A DNA stretch of 64,000 nt from Methylobacillus methanolivorans. GTDB taxonomy: Bacteria > Pseudomonadota > Gammaproteobacteria > Burkholderiales > Methylophilaceae. The notes beneath the pieces were generated by a model. It was not told where the DNA came from, searched no databases, and saw nothing but the letters and a program-made list of their open reading frames with translations. Numbering within the stretch: position 1 is the stretch's first letter; each line of letters opens with the position of its first letter. The stretch spans positions 1 through 64,000 of the forward strand of contig NZ_JBIWXY010000003.1 of the NCBI RefSeq assembly GCF_044751345.1. Direction: 5' to 3'. Shown in pieces: positions 25,030 through 34,855 of the stretch. A program made the translations under genes and the position numbers.

Positions 25030-26450
25030 GCCTGCCTAGCCTTGATGTAAACCATTTCACTGGCATTACCTCTGATAGCCGCCAAGTGAAGGCTGGCAAC
25101 CTGTTTCTTGCTTATCCAGGTGAGCAGGCCGATGGCCGTCGCTTTATTGGGCAGGCCATTGCGCAAGGCGCTACGGGCGTACTTTGGGAGCAGGAAGGTT
25201 TTGACTGGAACCCTGCATGGATTGTGCTCAATCAGCCAATTTCTGGCCTGCGGCAGCAAACGAGTCAAATCGCCGGGCAGTTTTATGCACACCCATCGCG
25301 TTTACTTTGGATGATAGGCGTGACGGGTACCAACGGCAAAACTTCTTGCAGCCATTGGCTGGCACAGGCATTCAATGCCTTGCAGCATAAGGCGGTTGTG
25401 ATTGGCACGTTGGGTAATGGCTTCCCGGATGCTTTATCTGTGGCTGTTAATACCACGCCTGATCCCATCCACCTGCAAGCTATGCTCGCAGACTACTTGC
25501 ACGCTGGTGCTCAAGTTGCTGCGATGGAAGTGTCTTCGCACGGCCTGGATCAAGGCCGCGTGAGTGGGGTGGCCTTCAAGGTAGCGGTGTTGACCAACTT
25601 GACGCGCGACCACCTGGATTACCACGGCGATATGGCCAGCTACGCTGATGCCAAGCGCAAATTATTTTATGTCGACGGTTTACAAATGGCCATCCTCAAC
25701 CAGGATGACGCTTTTGGCCGGGAGCTACTGAGCGAGCTCAAATCCCGCGGTCAGCCAACCTTGAGCTATGGCTTGAGCGGTGGCGATGTACGCGGCCATG
25801 ATCTGTATTTCGATGCAGATGGCTTGCATATGCAAGTACAGACCCCGCAAGGTGCCGCGACGCTGCATGCCAAGCTGGTCGGCCGTTTCAATGCCAGCAA
25901 TCTGCTTGCGGTGCTTGCGACATTGTTGGCTTCAGGCGTTGAGTTACAAGATGCCGTGAGTGTGCTGGCTGAGATTCGTCCTGCACCAGGCCGCATGCAG
26001 CAGTTGGGTGGGGGTGATCAACCGCTGGTGGTAGTGGATTATGCCCATACGCCCGATGCTTTGGAAAAAGCACTGTTAGCCTTGCGCGAGCAAGCCAAGG
26101 CAGAGCTGGTCTGTGTATTTGGTTGTGGTGGTGATAGAGATAAAGGTAAGCGCCCACTCATGGCAGAGGTTGCATCAAGGCTAGCAGATAAGGTGGTGGT
26201 GACTTCAGATAATCCACGTAGTGAAGAGCCAGCAGCGATCATCAATGAGATCGTGAAGGGCTTGCATGGGTTGGCGCAAATGGAGCCAGACCGCGAACGC
26301 GCTATTGTCCAGGCAGTCAGGTCTGCCCAGGCTGGAGATGTCGTGCTGATTGCGGGCAAGGGGCATGAGGATTACCAGGAAATCGCCGGTGTGCGTTATC
26401 CATTCAACGATGCTGCAGTGGCTGCTAGCGCCTTGGGAGCCGCGGCATGA
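25026..26450 (+). CDS. murE: UDP-MurNAc-tripeptide synthetase MurE
   Basis: MurE ligates the third stem-peptide residue to UDP-MurNAc-L-Ala-D-Glu. The 474-residue enzyme has the P-loop GVTGTNGKTS (98-107), the NTTPDP substrate loop, the carbamylated-lysine region (YADAKRKLF) and the DNPR motif (395-398). DNPR is diagnostic for meso-diaminopimelate rather than lysine, as expected in a Gram-negative. It is joined by 4-nt overlaps to ftsI and murF. Confidence 0.97.
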   Translation: MSLPSLDVNHFTGITSDSRQVKAGNLFLAYPGEQADGRRFIGQAIAQGATGVLWEQEGFDWNPAWIVLNQPISGLRQQTSQIAGQFYAHPSRLLWMIGVTGTNGKTSCSHWLAQAFNALQHKAVVIGTLGNGFPDALSVAVNTTPDPIHLQAMLADYLHAGAQVAAMEVSSHGLDQGRVSGVAFKVAVLTNLTRDHLDYHGDMASYADAKRKLFYVDGLQMAILNQDDAFGRELLSELKSRGQPTLSYGLSGGDVRGHDLYFDADGLHMQVQTPQGAATLHAKLVGRFNASNLLAVLATLLASGVELQDAVSVLAEIRPAPGRMQQLGGGDQPLVVVDYAHTPDALEKALLALREQAKAELVCVFGCGGDRDKGKRPLMAEVASRLADKVVVTSDNPRSEEPAAIINEIVKGLHGLAQMEPDRERAIVQAVRSAQAGDVVLIAGKGHEDYQEIAGVRYPFNDAAVAASALGAAA

Positions 26451-27811
26451 TGTATTTGTCTGAAATCGCAAAGGCGACAGGCGGCACCCTGCTGGGTGAG
26501 GATGTACTGATTCAGTCTGTCGGTACCGACAGCCGTAAGCTGGAAGCCGGGCAATTGTTTGTTGCGCTCAAGGGTGAGCATTTTGACGGCCATGATTATG
26601 CCTGCGATGTATTGAAGCAAGGTGCGGCAGCCGTGCTGTTGTCGCATGAGGTTGATGCGTTGCCTGCGGTCTTGGTGGATGACACCCGTTTGGCGCTTGG
26701 TTGCCTGGCCGCTTACTGGCGACAAAAATTCAGTATTCCTGTGGTGGCGATTACCGGCAGCAATGGCAAGACCAGTGTCAAGGAAATGCTGGCGGCTATC
26801 CTGCGTGTTGCAGCCGGTTCGGAGAATGCCGTGCTGGCAACCCAAGGCAATCTTAATAATGATCTCGGCTTGCCATTGACCTTGCTGCGCCTGCGTGAAA
26901 CGCACCGTTATGCCGTGGTAGAGATGGGCATGAACCATGCCGGCGAGATTAGTTATCTCACAAAGATTGGCTGCCCTGATGTGGCCCTGATCAATAACGC
27001 GACCTCTGCCCACCTGGGCGGCCTGGGTTCAGTCGAGGGTGTGGCAAAAGCCAAGGGTGAAATTTTTGAAGGCTTAGTGGCAGATGGCACGGCAGTCATC
27101 AATGTGGATGATGCCTTTGCGGGTTTCTGGCAAACATTGGCGGCTGAGCACAAGGTACTTACATTCGGTCTCAATGCAGGGGCAGATGTCAGTGCTGAGT
27201 ATAGCTTGGAGGCCGATGGCAGTAAGTTGCATTTGTCGACGCCTGTCGGTGAGCAATCGTTCCGTTTGCCTGTGCCAGGTTTGCACAATATCAGGAATGC
27301 ACTTGCAGCTACTGCTGCAGCTTTGTCCGTAGGGGCATCCCTGGATGCAATCGCAATGGGGCTAAACGGCTTTGGTGGCGTCAAGGGGCGGTTGCAGCGC
27401 AAGCCCGGCCAGCAAGGTGCTTTGATCATTGATGATACCTACAACGCCAACCCTGCCTCCATGCGTGCTGCCATTGATGTATTGGCTCACCAGTCTGGCA
27501 AGCGTTTGTTGGTGATGGGCGATATGGGTGAGCTTGGCGAGAACGAGCAGGCATTGCACGCTGAGCTGGGGATTTATGCCAAGGCAGCCGGGCTGGATGG
27601 CTTGTATGCATTGGGCGCATTGGCCGAACAGGCAGTCCAGGCGTATGGCAGCGGCGCTAGCCACTACGACACGGTTGAGTCACTAACGACTGCATTACTA
27701 CCTGAACTGACACCTGATACCACGGTCCTGGTCAAGGGCTCGCGTTTTATGCGCATGGAGCGGGTCGTCGACCTGCTGCAAGAACAAAAGGAGAACCATC
27801 ATGTTGCTTGA
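26447..27811 (+). CDS. murF: UDP-MurNAc-pentapeptide synthetase MurF
   Basis: MurF adds the D-Ala-D-Ala dipeptide to complete the cytoplasmic UDP-MurNAc-pentapeptide. The 454-residue protein has the N-terminal TDSRKLEAGQLFVALKGEHFDGHDY substrate domain, the P-loop AITGSNGKTS (101-110), ATQGNLNNDLGLPLTLL, and IDDTYNANPASMRAAID in the third domain. ATGA overlap with murE; the mraY start lies 11 nt inside its 3' end. Confidence 0.97.
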   Translation: MMYLSEIAKATGGTLLGEDVLIQSVGTDSRKLEAGQLFVALKGEHFDGHDYACDVLKQGAAAVLLSHEVDALPAVLVDDTRLALGCLAAYWRQKFSIPVVAITGSNGKTSVKEMLAAILRVAAGSENAVLATQGNLNNDLGLPLTLLRLRETHRYAVVEMGMNHAGEISYLTKIGCPDVALINNATSAHLGGLGSVEGVAKAKGEIFEGLVADGTAVINVDDAFAGFWQTLAAEHKVLTFGLNAGADVSAEYSLEADGSKLHLSTPVGEQSFRLPVPGLHNIRNALAATAAALSVGASLDAIAMGLNGFGGVKGRLQRKPGQQGALIIDDTYNANPASMRAAIDVLAHQSGKRLLVMGDMGELGENEQALHAELGIYAKAAGLDGLYALGALAEQAVQAYGSGASHYDTVESLTTALLPELTPDTTVLVKGSRFMRMERVVDLLQEQKENHHVA

Positions 27812-28886
27812 ACTCGCTCGCTGGCTGGCCCAGGATATTCGCGGCTTTAATGTGTTCAATTACATTACCTTGCGTGCCGTGCTTGCGACATTGACGGCAT
27901 TGGCTATCTCTTTCCTGGTCGGGCCCAAGCTGATCCGCAAGTTGACCGAATACAAGGTAGGCCAGTCCGTGCGTGACGATGGCCCGCAAACCCACTTGGT
28001 AAAGGCAGGTACGCCCACCATGGGCGGTGCATTGATTCTGATTGCGATAGCAGTCTCGACCTTGCTTTGGGCCGACCTGACCAATCGCTTTGTCTGGGTT
28101 GTGCTGATCACGACGCTAGGTTTTGGCGTGATTGGGCTGGTGGATGATTGGCGCAAGGTGGTCTACCGCAATCCCAAGGGCTTGTCCGCCAAGGCTAAAT
28201 ACTTCTGGCAATCATTGATTGGTGCGGGCGTCGCAGTTTATTTGTTTTACACCGCGACGGTGCCTGCTGAAACCGAGTTGATCGTGCCATTCTTCAAGCA
28301 CTTGGTGCTGCCATTGGGTGTGGTGAGTTTCATCGTGCTGACTTATTTCGTCATTGTCGGCACCAGTAATGCCGTCAACCTGACTGATGGCCTGGATGGC
28401 CTCGCCATCATGCCCACCGTGATGGTGGCGAGCGCGTTGGCCGTCTTCGCCTATGTGGCGGGCCACTTGTATTTCTCCAAGTATCTTGGCGTGCCTTATG
28501 TGCCAGGTGCCGGTGAACTGGCCGTGTTCTGTGCCGCCATCGGTGGGGCTGGATTGGGCTTCCTCTGGTTCAACGCTTACCCGGCAGAGGTATTCATGGG
28601 CGATGTTGGCGCGTTGGCACTGGGTGCAGCGTTGGGAACCGTCGCGGTGATCGTGCGCCAGGAAATCGTGTTGTTCATCATGGGGGGCGTGTTCGTGATG
28701 GAGACTATTTCCGTGATGTTGCAAGTCGGCTCATTCAAGCTCACCGGCAAGCGGATTTTCCGCATGGCGCCTTTGCATCACCACTATGAGCTCAAGGGCT
28801 GGAAAGAGACGCAAGTCGTCGTCAGGTTTTGGATCATCACCATGATGCTGGTGCTGGTAGGTCTTTCTACATTGAAGTTGAGATAA
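27801..28886 (+). CDS. mraY: Phospho-MurNAc-pentapeptide translocase MraY
   Basis: MraY makes lipid I by moving phospho-MurNAc-pentapeptide to undecaprenyl phosphate in the inner membrane. The 361-residue, ten-helix protein shows GTPTMGGALIL, LVDDWRKVVYRNPKGLSAKAKYFWQ with the Asp-Asp pair, NAVNLTDGLDGLA, VFMGDVGALALGA and the MAPLHHHYELKGWKE histidine motif. All catalytic motifs are present and the length matches E. coli (360). The start overlaps murF by 11 nt. Confidence 0.98.
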   Translation: MLLELARWLAQDIRGFNVFNYITLRAVLATLTALAISFLVGPKLIRKLTEYKVGQSVRDDGPQTHLVKAGTPTMGGALILIAIAVSTLLWADLTNRFVWVVLITTLGFGVIGLVDDWRKVVYRNPKGLSAKAKYFWQSLIGAGVAVYLFYTATVPAETELIVPFFKHLVLPLGVVSFIVLTYFVIVGTSNAVNLTDGLDGLAIMPTVMVASALAVFAYVAGHLYFSKYLGVPYVPGAGELAVFCAAIGGAGLGFLWFNAYPAEVFMGDVGALALGAALGTVAVIVRQEIVLFIMGGVFVMETISVMLQVGSFKLTGKRIFRMAPLHHHYELKGWKETQVVVRFWIITMMLVLVGLSTLKLR

Positions 28887-28904
28887 GAAACCGGTCAAGA
28901 CAAT

Positions 28905-30266
28905 ATGCTGCAACTCAAGGACAAACAAGTGCTGGTGCTAGGGCTGGGTAATACCGGCCTTTCGGCATTGCGCTGGCTTGCGCGCCAGGGTGCGCGCCTG
29001 TCCGTTGCAGACACGCGTGCAACGCCGCCTGGCCTGGAGGACATCAAGCAGGAGTTTCCGGGGCTCAGCATTCATTTGGGCGCATTGACTGCAGCGGCAT
29101 TTGAGCATGCAGAGTTGATCGTGGTTAGCCCTGGTATTCCTGTTGCTGAGCCTGAAATCCAGGCAGCTATCGTGCGTGGTATTCCGGTTGTGGGTGATGT
29201 TGAGCTATTTGCCCAGGCAAAGTCGGCGAATGCCAAGGTGATTGCCATTACCGGGGCTAACGGCAAAAGCACTGTGACCACGCTGGTGGGTGAAATATGT
29301 AAAGCCGCTGGCTTCAAGACCGTGGTGGCAGGCAATATCGGCCTGCCCGTGCTTGAGGCCATGGATGAAGCCGCTGAAGTTTATGTGCTGGAGCTATCCA
29401 GCTTTCAATTGGAAACGACTTACAGTCTCCAGGCTGATGCAGCCACGGTGCTCAATATCAGCGAAGACCACATGGATCGTTACGAAGGCATGCAGGCCTA
29501 TGCCAATGCCAAGGCACGTATTTTTGCCCATGCCAGCCTGCAAGTGCTCAATGCTGATGATGCCTGGAGCCGTGAAATGGCGATTGACGGCATAGCGAAG
29601 CTGACGTTTGGCTTGGGTCTGCCTGTCAGCGACATGGATTTTGGCTTGCTACACGAAGCGGGCGATGTCTGGCTGGCGCAAGGCCAGCGCCAATTGATGC
29701 CGGTTTCCCAACTCAAAATTGCTGGCTTGCACAATGCAGCCAATGCATTAGCTGCATTGGCCTTGTGCAGTGCGCTACATATTGATGAAGCCGTGGCTTT
29801 GCAAGCCTTGCGTGATTTCACAGGCTTGCCGCATCGCGTGCAGTGGGTGGCTGATGTGGGTGGTGTCTCGTTCTATGATGATTCCAAGGGCACCAATGTT
29901 GGAGCCACTTGCGCGGCACTCAATGGCCTGTCGAACAAAGTTGTCTTGATCGCTGGTGGCGATGGCAAAGGGCAGGATTTCAGCCCATTGCAAGCCCCTG
30001 TGGCTCAGCATGCACGTGCTGTTGTGTTGATCGGGCGCGATGCTGGCTTGATCGCTACAGCCTTGCAGGAGACAGGTGTGCAACTTGAGCCTGCCGCCAG
30101 CCTTGAAAGTGCTGTGGAGCAAGCTTTCAAACTGGCCGAGCCAGGCGATGCCGTACTGTTGTCACCCGCTTGCGCCAGCCTGGATATGTTCCGCAATTAC
30201 GTGCACCGCGCCGAGGTTTTTGTGCAGGCCGTGCATGACCTGCAAGTAAGTGAGGTGCGGGCATGA
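28905..30266 (+). CDS. murD: UDP-MurNAc-L-Ala:D-Glu ligase MurD
   Basis: MurD adds D-glutamate to UDP-MurNAc-L-alanine. The 453-residue protein has an N-terminal Rossmann-like domain (VLGLGNTGLSALRWL), SPGIP, the P-loop ITGANGKSTVT (115-125), ELSSFQLE and the C-terminal DDSKGTNVGAT. The 18-nt gap after mraY is the widest junction in the first half of the cluster. The stop overlaps ftsW by 4 nt. Confidence 0.97.
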   Translation: MLQLKDKQVLVLGLGNTGLSALRWLARQGARLSVADTRATPPGLEDIKQEFPGLSIHLGALTAAAFEHAELIVVSPGIPVAEPEIQAAIVRGIPVVGDVELFAQAKSANAKVIAITGANGKSTVTTLVGEICKAAGFKTVVAGNIGLPVLEAMDEAAEVYVLELSSFQLETTYSLQADAATVLNISEDHMDRYEGMQAYANAKARIFAHASLQVLNADDAWSREMAIDGIAKLTFGLGLPVSDMDFGLLHEAGDVWLAQGQRQLMPVSQLKIAGLHNAANALAALALCSALHIDEAVALQALRDFTGLPHRVQWVADVGGVSFYDDSKGTNVGATCAALNGLSNKVVLIAGGDGKGQDFSPLQAPVAQHARAVVLIGRDAGLIATALQETGVQLEPAASLESAVEQAFKLAEPGDAVLLSPACASLDMFRNYVHRAEVFVQAVHDLQVSEVRA

Positions 30267-31441
30267 AGAACATGATGTACATGCTGAGTGGTCGTGACCG
30301 CCTGCCTTCTTCCTCCTCTACTTATGATCAAGCATTGGTCTGGGTAGTGTTGACCCTGCTGGGCATAGGCCTGGTCATGGTGTATTCCGCCTCTATCGCG
30401 CTGGCCGAGGCCGACAAAATGACAGGGCATCAGCCCACGTATTTCCTTGTGCGCCATAGCATCTTCCTGGTGATAAGCCTGCTGGCAGGCCTGGTCGCTT
30501 TCCAGGTGCCTACGCGCTTCTGGCAGAAGATGGCCCCTTATCTATTCATGCTGGGCTTGTTCCTGCTGGTGCTGGTGTTGGTGCCCGGCGTGGGGCGCAA
30601 CGTCAATGGTAGCCAGCGCTGGTTGTCGCTCTTCGTGATCAATTTGCAGCCCTCTGAATTCATGAAGCTGTTTGCCGCGATCTATGTAGCCGATTACACC
30701 ATCCGCAAGGCTGAGGTGATGGATAGCATCAAGCGTGGTTTCCTGCCGATGGTCGCTGTTATGGTCGTTGTAGGCTGGCTGCTGCTACGCGAGCCTGATT
30801 TCGGCGCATTTAGCGTGATCGTTTCTATCTCGATGGCGATTCTGTGGCTGGGCGGGATTAATGGCCGTATTTTTGGCGGACTGGTGGCCTTGCTGCCGGT
30901 GGCCGTGGTGGGCTTGATCTGGAGTTCACCATATCGCTTGCAACGCGTGATTGGCTTTATGGATCCCTGGGCCGACCCATTCGGCAAGGGCTACCAGCTT
31001 TCACACGCGCTGATTGCCTTTGGCCGTGGTGAGTGGCTAGGCGTTGGCCTGGGTGCCAGCGTGGAAAAACTCCTGTATTTGCCTGAAGCACATACCGACT
31101 TCCTGATGGCGGTGATTGCCGAGGAGCTGGGCTTTATCGGTGTCATGGTGGTGGTTGGCCTGTTTGCTTGGCTGGTAATTCGTGCCTTCCGCATCGGCAA
31201 GGAAGCGGTTGCCAACGAGCGCTACTTCTCCGCCCTGCTTGCACAAGGCATAGGTGTTTGGATCGGCGTGCAAAGCATTATCAATATCGGCGTGAATATG
31301 GGCGTATTGCCTACTAAGGGGCTGACCTTGCCTCTGCTGTCATTCGGCGGTAGCGGCATTCTGGCTAATTGTATTGCCCTGGCAATTCTCCTGCGCATTG
31401 ATTGGGAAAATCGTCGGCTTCAAAAAGGATTGCCAGCATGA
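30263..31441 (+). CDS. ftsW: Septal peptidoglycan glycosyltransferase FtsW
   Basis: FtsW is the SEDS-family polymerase of septal glycan strands, partner of FtsI. The 392-residue polytopic protein (about ten helices) carries YSASIALAEA near the first helix, GRNVNGSQRWLSLFVINLQPSEFMKL, LLLREPDFGAF, GYQLSHALIAFGRGEWLGVGLGASVEKLLYLPEAHTDFLMAVIAEELGF with the catalytic-region Asp, and LPLLSFGGSGIL. The first ATG (30263) overlaps murD. The last codons overlap the murG start. Confidence 0.97.
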   Translation: MKNMMYMLSGRDRLPSSSSTYDQALVWVVLTLLGIGLVMVYSASIALAEADKMTGHQPTYFLVRHSIFLVISLLAGLVAFQVPTRFWQKMAPYLFMLGLFLLVLVLVPGVGRNVNGSQRWLSLFVINLQPSEFMKLFAAIYVADYTIRKAEVMDSIKRGFLPMVAVMVVVGWLLLREPDFGAFSVIVSISMAILWLGGINGRIFGGLVALLPVAVVGLIWSSPYRLQRVIGFMDPWADPFGKGYQLSHALIAFGRGEWLGVGLGASVEKLLYLPEAHTDFLMAVIAEELGFIGVMVVVGLFAWLVIRAFRIGKEAVANERYFSALLAQGIGVWIGVQSIINIGVNMGVLPTKGLTLPLLSFGGSGILANCIALAILLRIDWENRRLQKGLPA

Positions 31442-32544
31442 GTAAAACTGTACTCATCATGGCTGCCGGCACTGGTGGACACGTGATGCCAGGCCTGGCT
31501 ATTGCCAAGGCAATGCAGGAACGCGGCTGGACGGTACATTGGCTAGGCACGACGCATGGCATGGAAAACCGCCTGGTGCCACCTAGTGGCTTGCCGATGA
31601 CGCAGCTCCAGTTCTCAGGACTGCGAGGCAAGGGCTGGAAGCATAGCCTGTTGGGTGTGTTCCGCTTGGTCGGTGCAACATTATCTGCATGGCGTTTGAT
31701 GCGTGCATTGAAGCCGCAGGTTGTGCTTGGTATGGGTGGTTACGTGACTGTGCCAGGAGGCTGGGCGGCACGAGTGGCTGGTGTGCCGCTGGCGTTAGTT
31801 AATGCGGATGCGGCACTGCTGATGTCGAACCGTGCGTTGGTCAAGCATGCGCGCCGTGTGTTGTTTGGTTTTGACGGTGGCGCGACCTCCTTGGGCGATA
31901 TGGCTTTCAAGGCACGCGTGACAGGTAACCCGGTTCGCACCGAGATTATGAATATTGCAACACCAGAGCAACGCTTCGCCCAGCGGAGTGGTCCGCTGCA
32001 TGTGTTGGTGGTGGGGGGCAGTCTGGGGGCGCAAGTGCTTAATGCCACTTTGCCTAAGGCCTTGGCTTTGTTGCCCGCCAAACAGCGTCCACTGGTGACG
32101 CATCAATCTGGTGCTCAGCATATTGATGCCTTGCGTGCAGCTTATGCGGCAGCTGGTGTAGAGGCCAATGTGGTGCCGTTTATTGATGATATGGCCAGTG
32201 CTTATGCACAGGCTGATGTGTTGGTATGCCGAGCCGGGGCAATCACGGTGAGTGAGTTGGCCACTGCAGGTGTCGCCAGCATCCTGGTGCCGCTGGTGGT
32301 GTCGACAACGTCACATCAGCGCGACAACGCGCGCTGGATGGCTGAGCACAATGCGGCGATTCATTTGCCGCAGCAGGAAATGACGCCGCAAAGGTTAGCT
32401 GGTTTGTTGCAGGAGTTAACACGCAGCCGTTTGCTGACCATCGCGCAAGCCGCACGCGAGCTGGGCAGGCCACAAGCAACAGACACGATAGCCAACGAAT
32501 TGGAAAGTATTGCCCTGCCAGTGCAGGGAGGGACGCGCCCATGA
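31438..32544 (+). CDS. murG: Lipid II synthase MurG (GlcNAc transferase)
   Basis: MurG adds GlcNAc to lipid I on the cytoplasmic face, forming lipid II. The start at 31438 overlaps the ftsW stop (ATGA) and gives 368 residues; an upstream in-frame start at 31402 would lie inside ftsW and is unlikely. It has the N-terminal glycine loop MAAGTGGHVMPGLA, the second loop VVGGSLGAQVLN, and CRAGAITVSELATAGVASILVPL for UDP-GlcNAc binding. murC follows with a 4-nt overlap. Confidence 0.97.
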   Translation: MSKTVLIMAAGTGGHVMPGLAIAKAMQERGWTVHWLGTTHGMENRLVPPSGLPMTQLQFSGLRGKGWKHSLLGVFRLVGATLSAWRLMRALKPQVVLGMGGYVTVPGGWAARVAGVPLALVNADAALLMSNRALVKHARRVLFGFDGGATSLGDMAFKARVTGNPVRTEIMNIATPEQRFAQRSGPLHVLVVGGSLGAQVLNATLPKALALLPAKQRPLVTHQSGAQHIDALRAAYAAAGVEANVVPFIDDMASAYAQADVLVCRAGAITVSELATAGVASILVPLVVSTTSHQRDNARWMAEHNAAIHLPQQEMTPQRLAGLLQELTRSRLLTIAQAARELGRPQATDTIANELESIALPVQGGTRP

Positions 32545-33968
32545 AACATAAAGTAAAACACGTACATTTTGTTGGTATCGGTGGCTCTGGCATGAGCGGT
32601 ATCGCCGAGGTGCTGCTCAACCTGGGGTTCAGCGTGAGCGGCTCTGATCTGGCAGATAATGCGACCACGCGCAGGCTGGCTGGCTTCGGCGCCACCTTGC
32701 ACTTGGGGCATGCGGCAGAAAACCTGGGGCAAGCGGATGTGGTGGTGATTTCCAGCGCGGTCAAGGATGATAATCCCGAAGTCGTGGCAGCGCGTGAGCG
32801 TAGCATCCCTATCGTACCGCGGGCCTTGATGCTGGCAGAGCTCATGCGTTTCCGCCAGGGCATTGCAATTGCCGGTACGCATGGCAAGACCACGACTACC
32901 AGCCTGATTGCCAGCATTCTGGCAGAGGCCGGGATGGACCCTACTTTTGTCATTGGTGGGCGTCTGGAAGCCTCTGGCAGCAATGCACGCCTGGGCACCG
33001 GCGAGTTTATTGTGGCCGAGGCCGATGAGTCCGATGCTTCCTTCCTGCACCTGACACCTATCATTTCCGTGGTCACCAATATCGATGCTGACCACATGGA
33101 TACTTATGGTCATGATTTCGAGCGCCTCAAGGGCGCGTTTGTCGAGTTCCTGCAACGCCTGCCGTTCTACGGCATGGCCGTGGTCTGCATCGATGACCCG
33201 AATATCCGTGCCATCCTGCCACAAGTGTCCAAACCGGTGATGCCTTATGGCTTCTCGGAGGAAGCGCGTATCCGTGGCAGCAATGTGCGGGCAGAGAATG
33301 GCCGTATGCATTTCACCGTGAGCCGCATCAACGGCGTGACCACCACCTTCGATGTCACGCTTAACTTGCCGGGTAAGCATTATGTGCTGAACGCGCTGGC
33401 GGCTATTGCTGTAGCAAGTGAACTGAATGTGCCTGATGCCGCCATTGTGAAGGCGCTGGCCGAGTTCAAGGGCGTGGGCCGTCGTTTCGAGCGCTACGGT
33501 GAGGTGCCAGCTAAGGATGGCGGTCACTTCACCCTGATTGACGATTATGGCCATCACCCGGTTGAGATGAATGCGGTGATTGCTGCGGCACGCGATGCCT
33601 TCCCAGGACGTAGGCTGGTGCTGGCTTTCCAGCCGCATCGCTACACGCGCACCCGTGATTGCTTCGAGGATTTCGTCAAGGTGCTGTCCGGTGCGGATGT
33701 GGTGCTGTTGACCGAAGTGTATTCCGCGGGTGAGGCGCCGATTGTAGCCGCTGATGGCCGCTCATTGGTGCGTGCCATCCGGGTGGCAGGCAAGGTGGAG
33801 CCCCTGTTTGTTGATACGCCGCAGGAGTTGCCGCAAACCATTATCGATATGGCGCAGGATGGCGACGTGGTGATTGTCATGGGGGCAGGCTCCATCGGCC
33901 AAGTGGCAGCCAATACCAAAGACATGGCATCGGTACAACCGATGGCGCTGGAGGCTGTGCAGCCATGA
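32541..33968 (+). CDS. murC: UDP-MurNAc:L-alanine ligase MurC
   Basis: MurC starts the stem peptide by joining L-alanine to UDP-MurNAc. The 475-residue enzyme has VHFVGIGGSGMSGIAEVL (about 8-25), the P-loop AGTHGKTTTTS (111-121), EADESDASFLHL, TNIDADHMDTY, and DDYGHHPVEMNA in the C-terminal domain. Length and motifs are standard. It is coupled to murG and murB by ATGA overlaps. Confidence 0.97.
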   Translation: MKHKVKHVHFVGIGGSGMSGIAEVLLNLGFSVSGSDLADNATTRRLAGFGATLHLGHAAENLGQADVVVISSAVKDDNPEVVAARERSIPIVPRALMLAELMRFRQGIAIAGTHGKTTTTSLIASILAEAGMDPTFVIGGRLEASGSNARLGTGEFIVAEADESDASFLHLTPIISVVTNIDADHMDTYGHDFERLKGAFVEFLQRLPFYGMAVVCIDDPNIRAILPQVSKPVMPYGFSEEARIRGSNVRAENGRMHFTVSRINGVTTTFDVTLNLPGKHYVLNALAAIAVASELNVPDAAIVKALAEFKGVGRRFERYGEVPAKDGGHFTLIDDYGHHPVEMNAVIAAARDAFPGRRLVLAFQPHRYTRTRDCFEDFVKVLSGADVVLLTEVYSAGEAPIVAADGRSLVRAIRVAGKVEPLFVDTPQELPQTIIDMAQDGDVVIVMGAGSIGQVAANTKDMASVQPMALEAVQP

Positions 33969-34855
33969 CCACTGTCGTGACAGGCAAGCTGCTGCATAAC
34001 GAGCCGCTGGCGCGTTATACCAGCTGGCGCACCGGTGGTGCGGCTGATTGCCTGTATGTGCCAGCCAGCCTCGAAGATTTGCAACAGTTTTTGTCTGGTC
34101 TGCCAGCGGGTGAGCCTGTGTATTTCATTGGCCTGGGTTCCAATCTGTTGGTGCGTGACGGTGGTGTGAGGGGAACGGTCATCCTGATGCATGGTGCGTT
34201 GAGCGCATTACACCTGGATCACGGCATGGTCTATGCCGAGGCAGGTGTCACCAGTGCCAAGCTTGCCAAGTTCGCTGCACGCCAGCATTTGCACGGCGCA
34301 GAGTTCATGGCGGGTATTCCAGGCACCGTGGGTGGTGCACTGGCAATGAACGCTGGTTGCCATGGCGGCGAAACCTGGGAAATCGTCGAGCGAGTGTTGA
34401 CCATAGACCGCGCTGGTGAGGTGCATGAGCGTAACCACCAGGCATTTAGCACGGCTTATCGCCATGTAGACATGCCGGTGGCAGATGAGTGGTTCGTGGC
34501 CGCCTGGTTTCGTCTGGCTGATGGCGATGCGACGGAGGCTGAAGCAAAGATCAAGCAACTGCTGGCGAGGCGCTTGGCGACACAGCCGCTGAACTTGCCC
34601 AATGCAGGGTCGGTGTTCCGCAACCCGCCGGGTGATCATGCTGCGCGACTCATCGAGGCGAGTGGCTTGAAGGGTTACCGCCTGGGTGGGGCAGAGGTGT
34701 CGGAAAAACATGCCAATTTCATTGTCAACCAGGGCGAAGCAACGGCAACGGATATTGAGCAGCTGATCCTGCATGTGCAGGCAGTGGTGAAGCAACAGCA
34801 GGGCGTGGCACTGCATCCAGAAGTGAGAGTGATTGGAGAAAATGGGCATGAGTAG
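33965..34855 (+). CDS. murB: UDP-N-acetylenolpyruvoylglucosamine reductase MurB
   Basis: MurB reduces enolpyruvyl-UDP-GlcNAc to UDP-MurNAc with NADPH and FAD. The 296-residue length and the RYTSWRTGGAADCLYVP start, GLGSNLLVRDGGVRG, AGIPGTVGGALAMNAGCHGGE, NAGSVFRNPPGDHAARLIEASGLKG with the proton-donor Ser, and SEKHANFIVNQGEATATD near the C-terminus mark a type II/compact MurB like those in many betaproteobacterial dcw clusters. Confidence 0.96.
   Translation: MTTVVTGKLLHNEPLARYTSWRTGGAADCLYVPASLEDLQQFLSGLPAGEPVYFIGLGSNLLVRDGGVRGTVILMHGALSALHLDHGMVYAEAGVTSAKLAKFAARQHLHGAEFMAGIPGTVGGALAMNAGCHGGETWEIVERVLTIDRAGEVHERNHQAFSTAYRHVDMPVADEWFVAAWFRLADGDATEAEAKIKQLLARRLATQPLNLPNAGSVFRNPPGDHAARLIEASGLKGYRLGGAEVSEKHANFIVNQGEATATDIEQLILHVQAVVKQQQGVALHPEVRVIGENGHE

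Noticed and set aside
32361..33638. A 425-codon antisense frame over murG and murC
   Set aside because: His/Gln-rich shadow frame opposite intact mur genes, with no motif.
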